Assembly: GCF_003480915.1 (NCBI RefSeq)
Contig: NZ_QUKD01000002.1
Span: forward strand, 426,081-490,080
Source: Parabacteroides sp. TM07-1AC
GTDB lineage: Bacteria; Bacteroidota; Bacteroidia; Bacteroidales; Tannerellaceae
Direction of reading: 5' to 3'
DNA length: 64,000 bases
The notes beneath the pieces were generated by a model. That model made no database searches and was not told the origin of the DNA. It worked only from the letters and a program-made list of their open reading frames with translations. Position numbers and translations under genes: made by a program. Positions 47,248 to 55,433 of this stretch are shown piece after piece (within the stretch, counting starts at the first letter, position 1; every line of letters starts with the position of its first letter).

Positions 47248-48069
47248 ATGAGATTACTACTGATATTCATCACTTTCATGCTGGCAACAGCCCATGTTTT
47301 CGCTCAGTCATATGAAGAATTGATCGACAAAAGTTACGATTTCCTGGAAAAGAAAGACCTGGTGTCGGCCGAAGAAAGTTTGCGGTCAGCCATGCGCAAG
47401 GAGCCGGGTAACCCGATGAATTATGCGTTGCTCACCAACCTGGGCAGCATACAACGCCGCCAGGGGAAACTGGAAGATGCCCTGCTGTCTTATACGGCTG
47501 CACTTAGCGGGCGCCCCAACAACCCGACGATCCTGGAAAACCGGGCTTCCCTCTATTCCGAACTGGGTGAAACGGAGAAAGCACTGAACGACTACAATGC
47601 GTTGCTGATCGTTGAACCGACAAACGAAGAGGCTCTTTACTGCCGCGGACTGATCTATATCCAAAAAAAGAACTATATGTGGGCGGAACAGGATTTCGAC
47701 AAGATCATGGAGATCAACGAAAAGTCGGTACGCGCCCGTCTGGGACATGCCATCCTGGAAAAGATGCGTGGCAACTACGAAGAAAGCGAAAAGATTTTCA
47801 ATTACCTGATCAGCCAGATGCCGCGCGACTGGGTTTTGTACGAAGGCCGTGCCGACGTTTACTTTATGATGGGTAAGAATGCCCGCGCTATGGCGGATAT
47901 CAACAAGGTTTTTGTAGAAAGTACGCCCAGTGCTTCCTTATATATATTGCGCGGCAAAGTGAAGCTCGCCCAATATGAAAAGGAATCTGCCGCACAGGAT
48001 TTCCTGAAAGCACAGGAGATGGGATACGACCAGGCTGTTGTCGACGAGTTGATGAAGATGACGAAATAA
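47248..48069 (+). CDS. exported tetratricopeptide-repeat protein
   Basis: A 273-residue protein with signal peptide (1-19, ending HVFAQ). Almost the whole mature chain is TPR helices: about six repeats between residues 20 and 265, with phrases such as NYALLTNLGSIQRRQGKLEDALLSYTAAL, ASLYSELGETEKALNDYNALL and YCRGLIYIQKKNYMWAEQDFDKIM. Such proteins are periplasmic scaffolds; no partner is evident. Single-gene transcript. Confidence 0.9.
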   Translation: MRLLLIFITFMLATAHVFAQSYEELIDKSYDFLEKKDLVSAEESLRSAMRKEPGNPMNYALLTNLGSIQRRQGKLEDALLSYTAALSGRPNNPTILENRASLYSELGETEKALNDYNALLIVEPTNEEALYCRGLIYIQKKNYMWAEQDFDKIMEINEKSVRARLGHAILEKMRGNYEESEKIFNYLISQMPRDWVLYEGRADVYFMMGKNARAMADINKVFVESTPSASLYILRGKVKLAQYEKESAAQDFLKAQEMGYDQAVVDELMKMTK

Positions 48070-48116
48070 ACAAACCGTTTCTTAAGAAACTGTTTTGAAT
48101 TTATCACTAAAGTTTC

Positions 48117-48146
48117 CCCCCTCTTTAAACGATATTTGAAGAGGGG
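48117..48146 (+). terminator. possible terminator hairpin after the TPR gene
   Basis: CCCCTCTT pairs with AAGAGGGG around a loop of about 14 bases. No T-run follows, so termination is uncertain. Confidence 0.4.
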
Positions 48147-48354
48147 TGTACTCCTTCAACATCGGCTCGCCCCGACGGGGCTCCTGGTTGCTATAATTAT
48201 CCCATACTAGCAAATTTGAGCAATATACCTTTCAACCATTCACCTTTCACAGTCGCCCTTTGATTATTACCGGCTTACAGGTGAACAGTTGGGTGAACGG
48301 TTTCGTAAAAGGGTGAACGGTTGCCTCTAAACCGTTCACCTTCTTATAAAATAG

Positions 48355-48386
48355 TTGTCCTATCCGGCAGCCCAAAACTATCTTTG
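48355..48386 (+). promoter_or_regulatory. promoter inside the inverted-repeat element
   Basis: TATCTTTG at 48379-48386 is a perfect -7, with TTG at 48355-48357 as -33 (21-base spacing). A transcript from here would cover the 22-bp array and could run to the 44-codon gene at 48825. Confidence 0.55.
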
Positions 48387-48459
48387 CACACGGTATCTTT
48401 TACCATCAAACCTACTACCAACTAACCCGGTAGTTACGACTTACAAATCCGTACACCAC

Positions 48460-48547
48460 CATCGTCAAGCTTTGTGACCAAGGTCGTTAAGGTTTGCGAC
48501 GTCGCTCAACAAGCTTAACGACGGAGGTCGCTAAGCTATAAGATTAT
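48460..48547. repeat. four-unit degenerate 22-bp tandem array
   Basis: Units begin at 48460, 48482, 48504 and 48526, each exactly 22 bp. All four share TC at positions 3-4, AAG at 8-10, T at 12 and GA at 17-18; three of the four have AAGCT and three end the block with GAC. The words are partly self-complementary (GTCGTTAAG against CTTAACGAC). No spacers. A weaker fifth unit may precede at 48438. Confidence 0.66.
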
Positions 48548-48824
48548 GACATCCGGCTTAGTCAGTCCGGACTTTCCACGTAGTGATCAATAACATACAT
48601 GCTAAACATAAAGAGCCTTAAAAAGGCAGAGGTGAATGGTTTATGCCAACCGTTCACCTTTTTACGAAACCGTTCACCCCGACCATTCACCCATCATCCT
48701 TTAATTATCAAAGGAAATTGCACAAAAGGTGAACGATGAACGGTTAAATGCCGTTTTACTAAGAGCCTGTTTATAGTAGAAAGTAATTGGCTTGCTAAAG
48801 GTGTAACGCAGACAAACCAATATC

Positions 48825-48959
48825 ATGAAGAAAATAAACACGCTTAATGTAAAACAACTCCACACCGAAGAAGACTTTGGCTTCCTCCAACAAGTCAGTG
48901 CTGAAACCGCATATCTTCCCGGAGAAGAAAGGGAAGACGATCGCCCGGTGATTGAATGA
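48825..48959 (+). CDS. 44-residue peptide of unknown function
   Basis: A short frame from ATG 48825 to TGA 48957-48959, followed 18 bases later by a very strong terminator, which marks a real transcription unit. The peptide starts MKKINTLNVKQLHTEEDF and is acidic towards the end (EEREDDRPVIE). The opening resembles leader regions of Bacteroidales small-precursor (GG-type) peptides, but there is no Gly-Gly cleavage site, no Cys-rich core and no modifying enzyme nearby, so this is only a resemblance. Could be a small regulatory or secreted peptide. Confidence 0.5.
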   Translation: MKKINTLNVKQLHTEEDFGFLQQVSAETAYLPGEEREDDRPVIE

Positions 48960-48977
48960 TCATCACCCGGAAAAGTC

Positions 48978-49029
48978 AAAAGCCGGAATTAAAGAACGCG
49001 TAACCTGCATTCCTTAATTCCGGCTTTTT
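48978..49029 (+). terminator. strong intrinsic terminator after the small peptide gene
   Basis: AAAGCCGGAATTAA pairs perfectly with TTAATTCCGGCTTT (14 bp), followed by further T. The loop is about 21 bases. Confidence 0.85.
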
Positions 49030-49086
49030 ATATCAGCTCCAATTGGTTACGACCTATATCTTCACGATATATTCAGCCACCCAATA

Positions 49087-49125
49087 TATATACATTGTGT
49101 ATATGATGTATATTTTATACCTTTG
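49087..49125 (+). promoter_or_regulatory. promoter and operator of the toxin-antitoxin operon
   Basis: TACCTTTG at 49118-49125 is a perfect -7, with TTG at 49095-49097 as -33 (20-base spacing). The -33 lies inside a palindrome (ATATACA, TTG, TGTATAT-like) and a further GATGTATAT repeats half of it. This is a likely binding site for the antitoxin, which would shut off its own operon. Confidence 0.62.
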
Positions 49126-49152
49126 TGGAAAATACGAAAGATTATAGCAACA

Positions 49153-49461
49153 ATGGCAATTGAAAAGAAAAGGAAAAATATAGATTTATCTGTGGACACT
49201 TTGAAAAAGCTGTCCATTATGGCTGCTTCACAGGGTAAAAGCGTAAAGGCTTTCATAGAAAACATTTTGGAAACCAAAGCAAATTCCCTGAGTGTAGAAG
49301 TTTCAACCAATCCGAGTCCAAGCGGTGACCCGTGGTTTGATGATCCAGAGAATATGGCCGAAGTGGAAAAACGGGTAAAAGCGCACAAAGAGGGAAAAGT
49401 TAAATCTACCGTAGTTTTACAATCTACAGAAGATATTACAAACTTCATAAACAGTCTATGA
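49153..49461 (+). CDS. RHH-type antitoxin
   Basis: A 102-residue protein. The N-terminus (MAIEKKRKNIDLSVDTLKKLSIMAASQGKSVKAFIENIL) has the strand-helix-helix pattern of ribbon-helix-helix DNA-binding proteins. The C-terminus (about 60-102, SPSGDPWFDDPENMAEVEKRVKA) is acidic and should wrap and neutralise the toxin. I chose ATG 49153; the frame starts earlier at a non-ATG codon that overlaps the promoter. One base separates its stop from the toxin start. It should repress its own promoter through the palindrome at 49087-49113. Confidence 0.8.
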   Translation: MAIEKKRKNIDLSVDTLKKLSIMAASQGKSVKAFIENILETKANSLSVEVSTNPSPSGDPWFDDPENMAEVEKRVKAHKEGKVKSTVVLQSTEDITNFINSL

Positions 49462-49462
49462 A

Positions 49463-49741
49463 ATGGCATATATTATCGTATTTGAACCAAAAGCCATACA
49501 AGACATAGCTGAACTTAAAAAATCAGGGAATAAGGCTGTAATAACCAAAATTGAAAGATTGCTCCTAGAATTAAGAGAACACCCCACCACAGGAACGGGA
49601 CAGGTTGAAGCTCTAAAAGGTAATCTGTCCGGTTTTTGGAGCAGAAGGATTGACAAATTTAATCGTTTGATCTATACCATAGAAGAAGAGAAAATAACTG
49701 TTACAGTTGTTTCAGCAAAAAATCATTATGGAGATAAATAA
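49463..49741 (+). CDS. YoeB/Txe-family mRNA interferase toxin
   Basis: A 92-residue RelE-superfamily toxin that would cut mRNA on the ribosome. YoeB hallmarks are visible: GNLSGFWSRRIDKFNRLIYTI with the catalytic Arg region, and the C-terminal KNHYGDK with the His-Tyr pair. It is directly downstream of its antitoxin with a one-base gap. Length is standard. The pairing of a YoeB-type toxin with a ribbon-helix-helix antitoxin instead of the common Phd/YefM type is slightly unusual. Confidence 0.88.
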   Translation: MAYIIVFEPKAIQDIAELKKSGNKAVITKIERLLLELREHPTTGTGQVEALKGNLSGFWSRRIDKFNRLIYTIEEEKITVTVVSAKNHYGDK

Positions 49742-49843
49742 AGATGCGGCATAAGGTAACTGAAACCTGGAGCAATAAAAGCATACCAAACGAAACATCC
49801 GATGGAACGAAAGATGTTTTGCCCCACCGGATGTTGTAATCAG

Positions 49844-50914
49844 TTATTTCTTTGCAATATATTCAGCAATCCAATCCCCTACTTCGCTGGTCTTGTAAGC
49901 CTTGCCGTTTTCTGCGATATCTTCCGTTACCACGTTTGCTTCCATAGAGGCGGCAACTGCTTCGCGGATCAAAGCACCTTCTTCCATCAGGTTGAAAGCA
50001 TATTCGAACATCAGGGCGGCACTCAGGATAGTAGCCAACGGGTTTGCGATATTCTTTCCGGCAGCTTGCGGATAAGAACCGTGGATCGGTTCGAATACAG
50101 AAGTATGTACACCGATAGAGGCCGAAGGCAACATTCCGAGTGAACCTGTAATCACAGACGCTTCATCTGTCAGGATATCACCGAACATGTTTTCCGTCAC
50201 CATCACATCGAAGCTCTTCGGCCACTGAACCAGGCGCATCGCCGCATTGTCCACGAACATATATTCGGTTTCCACATCCGGATATTCTTTTTCAATTTCC
50301 TGTGCAACCTGACGCCATAGTCGGGAAGTTGCCAATACGTTCGCCTTATCGACAACGGTTACTTTCTTACGGCGTTTTTGTGCATACTGGTAAGCCAGAC
50401 GGACAATACGTTCGATCTCTTCGCGGGTATACACGCAAGTATCGTAAGCCGTATTTCCATCTTCGCTTCTACCTTGCGGACGACCGAAATACATACCTCC
50501 TGTCAATTCGCGGATACACATAAAGTCTGCTCCTTCGATCAATTCGGCACGAAGTGGCGACTTATGCAATAACGAAGGGAATGTCGTCACCGGACGGATA
50601 TTGGCAAAAAGTCCCAGTTTCTTACGCATACCCAGCAATCCCTGTTCGGGACGAACCTTGGCAGACGGGTTATTATCGTATTTCGGAGAACCGATCGCAC
50701 CAAAATAAACGGCGTCGCTCTGCATACAGAGTTCGTGCGTTTCGTCCGGATACGGGTTGCCTGTTTCATCGATGGCAACGGCTCCCACTAAAGCATGTTT
50801 GTAACTTAATTCATGGCCATATTTCTCACATATAGCTTTTACGGCTTTCATGCCTTGTTCTACAATCTCGGGACCGATACCGTCGCCGGGAAGGACTGCG
50901 ATGTTTAATTTCAT
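49844..50914 (-). CDS. leuB: 3-isopropylmalate dehydrogenase
   Basis: Third step of leucine synthesis: NAD-dependent oxidative decarboxylation of 3-isopropylmalate. About 356 residues from ATG 50914 ([18 protein letters not shown]); an upstream frame to 50986 would overlap mgsA and is rejected. The active-site block is seen as [16 protein letters not shown], and the metal-binding VDNAAMRLV and [12 protein letters not shown]. The NAD-binding [14 protein letters not shown] follows. Last gene of the leu operon, 16 bases after mgsA. In the citramalate route to isoleucine the same enzyme can act on 3-methylmalate. Confidence 0.96.
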   Translation of the reverse strand: MKLNIAVLPGDGIGPEIVEQGMKAVKAICEKYGHELSYKHALVGAVAIDETGNPYPDETHELCMQSDAVYFGAIGSPKYDNNPSAKVRPEQGLLGMRKKLGLFANIRPVTTFPSLLHKSPLRAELIEGADFMCIRELTGGMYFGRPQGRSEDGNTAYDTCVYTREEIERIVRLAYQYAQKRRKKVTVVDKANVLATSRLWRQVAQEIEKEYPDVETEYMFVDNAAMRLVQWPKSFDVMVTENMFGDILTDEASVITGSLGMLPSASIGVHTSVFEPIHGSYPQAAGKNIANPLATILSAALMFEYAFNLMEEGALIREAVAASMEANVVTEDIAENGKAYKTSEVGDWIAEYIAKK

Positions 50915-50930
50915 ATAAATAATTGTTCTT

Positions 50931-51377
50931 TTAGTCTCTTTTAAATAGCACATATTTGGGTTCCGTGGGGACATAACTGTCGTCATCCCACAGAGTGCTC
51001 GTAATCATCAGGTCGGCACTGTAACGGTTACAAGCGATGGGCACGTTATGAACACGGCACTGGCGAAGCAACATCTGGATGTCGGCTTCGTGAGGCTGCG
51101 GATTTAGGTCGTCGATCAGAAAGATCGCCAGATCCACTTCCTTGCGTACTACCATTGCTGCTATTTCGGCATCTCCGCCCAACGGACCGGAATGCATACA
51201 AGTAATTTCAGCACCTACGCCTTTCTCGTCGAAAGCGTTGCGTATCAGTCCACCGGTCGTTCCGGTACATACCAAATGATGATGAGAAAGGAATTCTGCA
51301 TTGTGTACAGCCCATTCTACCATGTCTGCTTTACGGTTATCGTGCGCTACCAGCGCAATGGTCAATCTTTTGTTCAT
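50931..51377 (-). CDS. mgsA: methylglyoxal synthase
   Basis: A 148-residue enzyme turning dihydroxyacetone phosphate into methylglyoxal and phosphate. Family signatures: [17 protein letters not shown] near the start, [23 protein letters not shown] with catalytic Asp, and [20 protein letters not shown] with the catalytic Asp/His. Size agrees with E. coli MgsA (152). Its place between an isopropylmalate/citramalate-type synthase and leuB is odd for an enzyme of glycolytic overflow; spacing of 16-18 bases shows co-transcription. Confidence 0.94.
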   Translation of the reverse strand: MNKRLTIALVAHDNRKADMVEWAVHNAEFLSHHHLVCTGTTGGLIRNAFDEKGVGAEITCMHSGPLGGDAEIAAMVVRKEVDLAIFLIDDLNPQPHEADIQMLLRQCRVHNVPIACNRYSADLMITSTLWDDDSYVPTEPKYVLFKRD

Positions 51378-51395
51378 AACTAATACCTCCTATTT

Positions 51396-52907
51396 TTATT
51401 GTTCGATCTTATTCAGCATCTTCAGCGTTGCCTTGATAGCGGCTTCCGTCTGGTCGGCATCGAGGCCGCGGGTCTTGAAATCTACTCCGGCATAATTCCA
51501 GCTGATGATCGTCTGCACGAATGCGTCGGTACGACCGCCGGGGGGAATGGATACGGAATAGTTCGTCAACATCGGGAACGGACGGCCGAGGTCTGAATAG
51601 ATTCGGCGAAGGGCACGTACAAAAGCGTCGTACTGTCCGTCGCCGGAAGCTGATTCTTCGTAGGCTTCACCGTCGATCTCTATTTTCAGCGTAGCTACAG
51701 GCCTCAGTCCCTGTGCCAAAGATAATGAATAATTTAATATACGGATACGTTGGTCTGTCATCGTATCATGGTGAAGGACATCACTGATGATATAAGGCAG
51801 ATCTTCTGTTGTTACCATTTCTTTCTTATCACCTAACTCGATGATGCGCTCGGTGATCTTACGCATGGATTCATCGTCGACGTCTATTCCGAGCGATTCC
51901 AGGTTCATACGGATATTGGCTTTACCGGATGTTTTTCCGAGTGCATATTCGCGTACACGTCCGAAACGTTCGGGGATCAGGTCGTTGCAATACAGATTAT
52001 TTTTGCTGTCGCCATCCGCATGTACACCGGCGCATTGTGTAAAGACATGCTCTCCGATGATCGGACGGTTCGGGGCAATATGAATGCCGGAATAGGTTTC
52101 TACCAGACGGCTCGCGGCATTGATTTTTTCTTCTCTGACAGGAGTATCCCCTCCCAGTTGATCTTTTATTACAGCGATCACACTGCTGAGCGGTGCGTTT
52201 CCTGCCCGTTCCCCCAAGCCGTTGATAGTGGTATGTATACCGTGTATTCCCGCCCGCACAGCCGAGTAGACATTAGCCACAGCCAGGTCGTAATCGTTAT
52301 GGGCATGGAAATCAAAATGCAGGTCAGGATAACGATCCACCATCTGCTTACAGAAATCGTATGTATTTCCGGGATTCAGAATACCCAATGTATCAGGCAG
52401 CATAAAACGGCGGATGGGAAGGTCTTTCAACGCATCGACCAAGAGGAATACATAATCGGGAGAATTCTTGATCCCGTTCGACCAGTCTTCCAGATAAATA
52501 TTTACATCAATACCTTTTTCGGTAGCCAGCGATACAACAGAACGGATATCTGCAATATGCTGTTCAGGCAATTTGCGGAGTTGTTCGGTTACGTGTTTAT
52601 ACGAACCTTTACAGAGTAGGTTTACCACGCGACAACCGGCCGATTCGATCCAGTTGAGCGAGGCGTCGCCATCTACAAAACCCAAGACTTCGAGCTTATG
52701 CAGATTTCCGGTACGTTCGGCCCAGGCAGCCACACGCTTCACGGCTTCGAACTCTCCGTCCGATACACGTGCCGAGGCTACCTCTACACGGTTCACTCCC
52801 AAATCGCTCAACAACATTTGTGCGATGCTGAGTTTTTCATGAGCCGCAAAGGAGACACCCGATGTCTGTTCCCCGTCCCGAAGGGTTGTATCCATTATTT
52901 CTACCAT
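51396..52907 (-). CDS. second alpha-isopropylmalate/citramalate synthase-like enzyme
   Basis: About 503 residues of the LeuA-like family (acetyl-CoA plus 2-oxo acid). The TIM barrel starts [17 protein letters not shown] (metal-binding Asp, catalytic Arg-Asp) and carries FDFHAHNDYDLAVANVYSAV (His-x-His metal ligands) and NGLGERAGNAPL. The C-terminal allosteric domain is present (about 380-500, VATLKIEIDGEAYEESASGDGQYDAFVRALRRI). With a normal LeuA encoded in the same operon, this copy is probably citramalate synthase (pyruvate substrate) or a homologous acyl transferase; the sequence alone does not settle this. Upstream in-frame codons run into the GxxExxY element, so I start at ATG 52907. Confidence 0.82.
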   Translation of the reverse strand: MVEIMDTTLRDGEQTSGVSFAAHEKLSIAQMLLSDLGVNRVEVASARVSDGEFEAVKRVAAWAERTGNLHKLEVLGFVDGDASLNWIESAGCRVVNLLCKGSYKHVTEQLRKLPEQHIADIRSVVSLATEKGIDVNIYLEDWSNGIKNSPDYVFLLVDALKDLPIRRFMLPDTLGILNPGNTYDFCKQMVDRYPDLHFDFHAHNDYDLAVANVYSAVRAGIHGIHTTINGLGERAGNAPLSSVIAVIKDQLGGDTPVREEKINAASRLVETYSGIHIAPNRPIIGEHVFTQCAGVHADGDSKNNLYCNDLIPERFGRVREYALGKTSGKANIRMNLESLGIDVDDESMRKITERIIELGDKKEMVTTEDLPYIISDVLHHDTMTDQRIRILNYSLSLAQGLRPVATLKIEIDGEAYEESASGDGQYDAFVRALRRIYSDLGRPFPMLTNYSVSIPPGGRTDAFVQTIISWNYAGVDFKTRGLDADQTEAAIKATLKMLNKIEQ

Positions 52908-52914
52908 ATTCTGT

Positions 52915-53382
52915 TTATTTATTATTTGCTTCATTATGGCACGCAGATGACACAGATTGAACAGATGAGCACAGATTTTCTTTATTATTGTTTGTAAAAA
53001 TCTTACGCTTTACTTGAGGGTGTTTACCAAAGTTTAATAATAAACCGACTTCAATCTCTGTTGCTTTCAAATAATTAAGTAGTTGTAGCTCATGCTCATC
53101 ATTTAAACTTTCAGTAGCTTTCAGTTCCAAAATGATATGCCCATTTACTATTATATCGGCAAAATATTCTCCGACAAGATTACCTCGGTAATACACATTT
53201 ATACGCTGTTGAACCGCACAAGTATATCCACGATGACATAACTCGAAATAAAGTGCATTCTGATACACTCGCTCCAGAAAGCCGAATCCTAACGAGTTAT
53301 ATACGTCATAAAACGCACGTATAATCCCTTCCGTTTCTTCTTTAAATAAATAATCTGTGCCCATCTGTTTAATCTGTGTCAT
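52915..53382 (-). CDS. GxxExxY protein (PD-(D/E)XK-like)
   Basis: A 155-residue protein with the name-giving motif G-F-L-E-R-V-Y at 34-40 and a nuclease-like core FADIIVNGHIILELKATESL (Asp76, Glu86-x-Lys88), the pattern of PD-(D/E)XK nucleases. The family is widespread and of unknown function. The start codon and the last 20 or so codons lie inside the terminal inverted repeats of the 458-bp element, so both termini of the protein are encoded by the repeat arms. It is read in the same direction as the leu operon and would be co-transcribed. It overlaps the frame of the next gene slightly. Confidence 0.87.
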   Translation of the reverse strand: MTQIKQMGTDYLFKEETEGIIRAFYDVYNSLGFGFLERVYQNALYFELCHRGYTCAVQQRINVYYRGNLVGEYFADIIVNGHIILELKATESLNDEHELQLLNYLKATEIEVGLLLNFGKHPQVKRKIFTNNNKENLCSSVQSVSSACHNEANNK

Positions 53383-53393
53383 CTGTGTGCCAT
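52936..53393 (-). mobile_element. 458-bp GxxExxY unit with 40-bp terminal inverted repeats
   Basis: The left end starts ATGGCACGCAGATGACACAG; the complement of the right end starts ATGGCACACAGATGACACAG. The match continues for about 40 bp with three mismatches in total. The right end abuts the leuD stop codon directly. Removing the unit would leave a normally spaced leuD-synthase junction, as expected of an insertion. No transposase is present, so it would need help in trans or another copying route. A 120-bp relative without gene lies at 38414-38533. Confidence 0.75.
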
Positions 53394-53984
53394 TTACAAT
53401 CGATTAGCTTCAAATGTTTCTATTTTTTCTTTATTAGCCAAGAGGTAATCGATATCGTCAAGACCGTTTACCAGACAGTCTTTCTTATATGCGTTGATGT
53501 CAAAGGATTCGCTTTTACCGGTTGCGTTGTTGGTTATCGTCTGCGAAGGGAGATCGATCGTCAGCGTCGCCTTCGGATCAGCCTCGACAGATGCGAATAT
53601 CTCTGCCAGGAACTCAGGAGAAACAACAACCGGAACAAGCCCGTTGTTCATCGAGTTGTTCTTGAAAATATCGGCGAAGAAACTGCTGACAACCGCACGG
53701 AAACCATATCCCGCAATCGCCCAGGCAGCGTGCTCGCGGCTCGAACCGCTACCGAAGTTCTTTCCGGCTACCAGGATCTCGCCTTTATACGTATTCTGAT
53801 TCAGTACAAAGTCCGGATTAGGGTTGCCCGCCTTGTCATAACGCCAGTCGCGGAAAAGATTATCGCCGAAGCCCTCGCGTGTGGTAGCTTTCAGGAAGCG
53901 GGCCGGGATGATCTGGTCTGTGTCTACATTTTCCAGAGGAAGAGGTACACAGGTGGATGTTACTATCGTGAATTTTTCTTTCAT
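53394..53984 (-). CDS. leuD: 3-isopropylmalate dehydratase small subunit
   Basis: A 196-residue swivelling-domain subunit that forms isopropylmalate isomerase with LeuC. Signatures: [19 protein letters not shown] near the start, and [43 protein letters not shown], which carries the substrate-binding Ser-Ser-Arg. Normal length. It begins 33 bases after leuC, and its stop touches the inverted repeat of the GxxExxY unit. Confidence 0.97.
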   Translation of the reverse strand: MKEKFTIVTSTCVPLPLENVDTDQIIPARFLKATTREGFGDNLFRDWRYDKAGNPNPDFVLNQNTYKGEILVAGKNFGSGSSREHAAWAIAGYGFRAVVSSFFADIFKNNSMNNGLVPVVVSPEFLAEIFASVEADPKATLTIDLPSQTITNNATGKSESFDINAYKKDCLVNGLDDIDYLLANKEKIETFEANRL

Positions 53985-54017
53985 TTCGTTCTTTTGATTT
54001 TTCAGTTCGTAATCTTA

Positions 54018-55415
54018 TTACATTAAATCTCTCGGATCGGTGATCTTTCCCGTTACTGCTGCTGCTGCTGCCACCAACGGACCGGCCAGGATGGTACGTG
54101 CACCGGGTCCCTGACGACCTTCGAAGTTACGGTTTGAGGTAGATACGGCATATTTACCGGCCGGTACCTTGTCTTCATTCATGGCCAGACAAGCCGAACA
54201 GCCCGGCTGACGCAATTCAAAACCGGCTTCTGTCAGAACCTTATCGATACCTTCCGCACGAATCTGACGTTCTACCTGCCAGCTACCGGGAACCAGCCAT
54301 ACAATCACATCGTCGGCCTTCTTCTTCCCTTTCACCAAAGAGGCGAAAGCACGGAAATCCTCGATACGTCCATTCGTACAACTTCCCAGGAATACGTAAT
54401 CTATTTTCTTGCCTAATACCGGTTCACCGGCAGTAAAGCCCATATAGTCAAGCGATTTTTTATAAGAGATGCGACCAGCCTCGTCTACGCTTTCCATAGT
54501 CGGGATGCTTTCACGGATGCCCATGCCCATGCCCGGGTTGGTTCCGTAAGTCACCATCGGATCGATGTCTTCCGCATGGAACACGATCTCTTTATCGAAC
54601 TGAGCATCCGGATCGCTGTATAATTCACGCCATTCAGCCAGTTTCTTTTCCCACGCTTCGGCACGGGGTGCAAATTCACGGTCTTTCAGATAATCGAAAG
54701 TCACCTGATCCGGAGCAATCATACCGCCACGGGCACCCATTTCAATAGACAGGTTACAGATGGTAAGACGCTCTTCCATCGTTGTATTGCGGATGGCTTC
54801 GCCGGCATATTCAACGAAATAACCCGTTGCACCTCCTGTTGTCATTTTACTGATGATATAAAGAGCAAAATCCTTTGCCGTCACGCCCGGTTTACGTTTT
54901 CCGTCGATGGTGATGCGCATCGTTTTCGGCTTACGCTGCATAATACACTGAGTAGCCAATGTCATTTCCACCTCGCTGGTACCGATACCGAAAGCGATGG
55001 CACCCATAGCGCCGTGGGTAGAAGTGTGGGAGTCGCCACAAACAATCGTCATGCCCGGCTGTGTCAGACCTGTTTCCGGACCTACCACATGGATGATACC
55101 GTTCTTCGGATGTTGTAATCCGTAATAAGTCAGATTGAAATCCTTGGCATTCTTTTCTAACGTATCTACCTGGTTCTTAGACACAGGGTCTTCGATCGGT
55201 TTCTCCTGATGCAATGTCGGAATATTATGGTCCGGCATACAAGTAATCTGTTCCGGACGGAATGGTTTCAGACCACGGGCACGTAACCCCGCAAATGCCT
55301 GCGGACTGGTTACTTCATGGCAGAACAGACGGTCGATATAAAACTGGATCGTTCCGTCGGGCAGTGTGTCCACCACATGTTTCTCCCAAATCTTCTCAAA
55401 TAATGTCTTGCTCAT
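54018..55415 (-). CDS. leuC: 3-isopropylmalate dehydratase large subunit
   Basis: A 465-residue aconitase-family enzyme. The [4Fe-4S] ligands are visible in [13 protein letters not shown] and [42 protein letters not shown] is the classic substrate-binding block. With LeuD it isomerises 2- to 3-isopropylmalate; in the citramalate route the same pair can act on citramalate. 18 bases after leuA. Confidence 0.97.
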   Translation of the reverse strand: MSKTLFEKIWEKHVVDTLPDGTIQFYIDRLFCHEVTSPQAFAGLRARGLKPFRPEQITCMPDHNIPTLHQEKPIEDPVSKNQVDTLEKNAKDFNLTYYGLQHPKNGIIHVVGPETGLTQPGMTIVCGDSHTSTHGAMGAIAFGIGTSEVEMTLATQCIMQRKPKTMRITIDGKRKPGVTAKDFALYIISKMTTGGATGYFVEYAGEAIRNTTMEERLTICNLSIEMGARGGMIAPDQVTFDYLKDREFAPRAEAWEKKLAEWRELYSDPDAQFDKEIVFHAEDIDPMVTYGTNPGMGMGIRESIPTMESVDEAGRISYKKSLDYMGFTAGEPVLGKKIDYVFLGSCTNGRIEDFRAFASLVKGKKKADDVIVWLVPGSWQVERQIRAEGIDKVLTEAGFELRQPGCSACLAMNEDKVPAGKYAVSTSNRNFEGRQGPGARTILAGPLVAAAAAVTGKITDPRDLM

Positions 55416-55433
55416 TGCTAATTATGTATTATG

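Larger units (their letters stand above)
48280..48691. repeat. 412-bp element bounded by 62-bp inverted repeats
   Basis: The left arm (48280-48342) and the complement of the right arm (48630-48691) share the same order: GGTGAAC/T-type word, then GGGTGAACGGTTTCGTAAAA, then GGTGAACGGTT, then a 6-base spacer and an inverted AACCRTTCACC. The identical core of about 20 bases is too long for chance. The 287 bp between the arms hold a promoter (48355-48386) and a 22-bp array (48460-48547). Extra single copies of the word lie just outside (48234-48244 and 48727-48745). No gene inside. Confidence 0.72.
48070..48824. other. 755-bp repeat-rich intergenic region
   Basis: No protein-coding frame is convincing. 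It contains a hairpin after the TPR gene (48117-48146), a second small hairpin GCCCC-GAC-GGGGC at 48169-48181, copies of the word GGTGAACGGTT in both orientations, a 412-bp element bounded by 62-bp inverted repeats, a promoter inside it, and a 22-bp tandem array. The main parts are listed separately. Confidence 0.65.

Noticed and set aside
48169..48181. GCCCC-GAC-GGGGC hairpin as a terminator
   Set aside because: The stem is short and no T-run follows.
49742..49843. terminator between the toxin gene and leuB
   Set aside because: ACATCCG/CGGATGT can pair, but the loop is long and no T-run is present on either strand.
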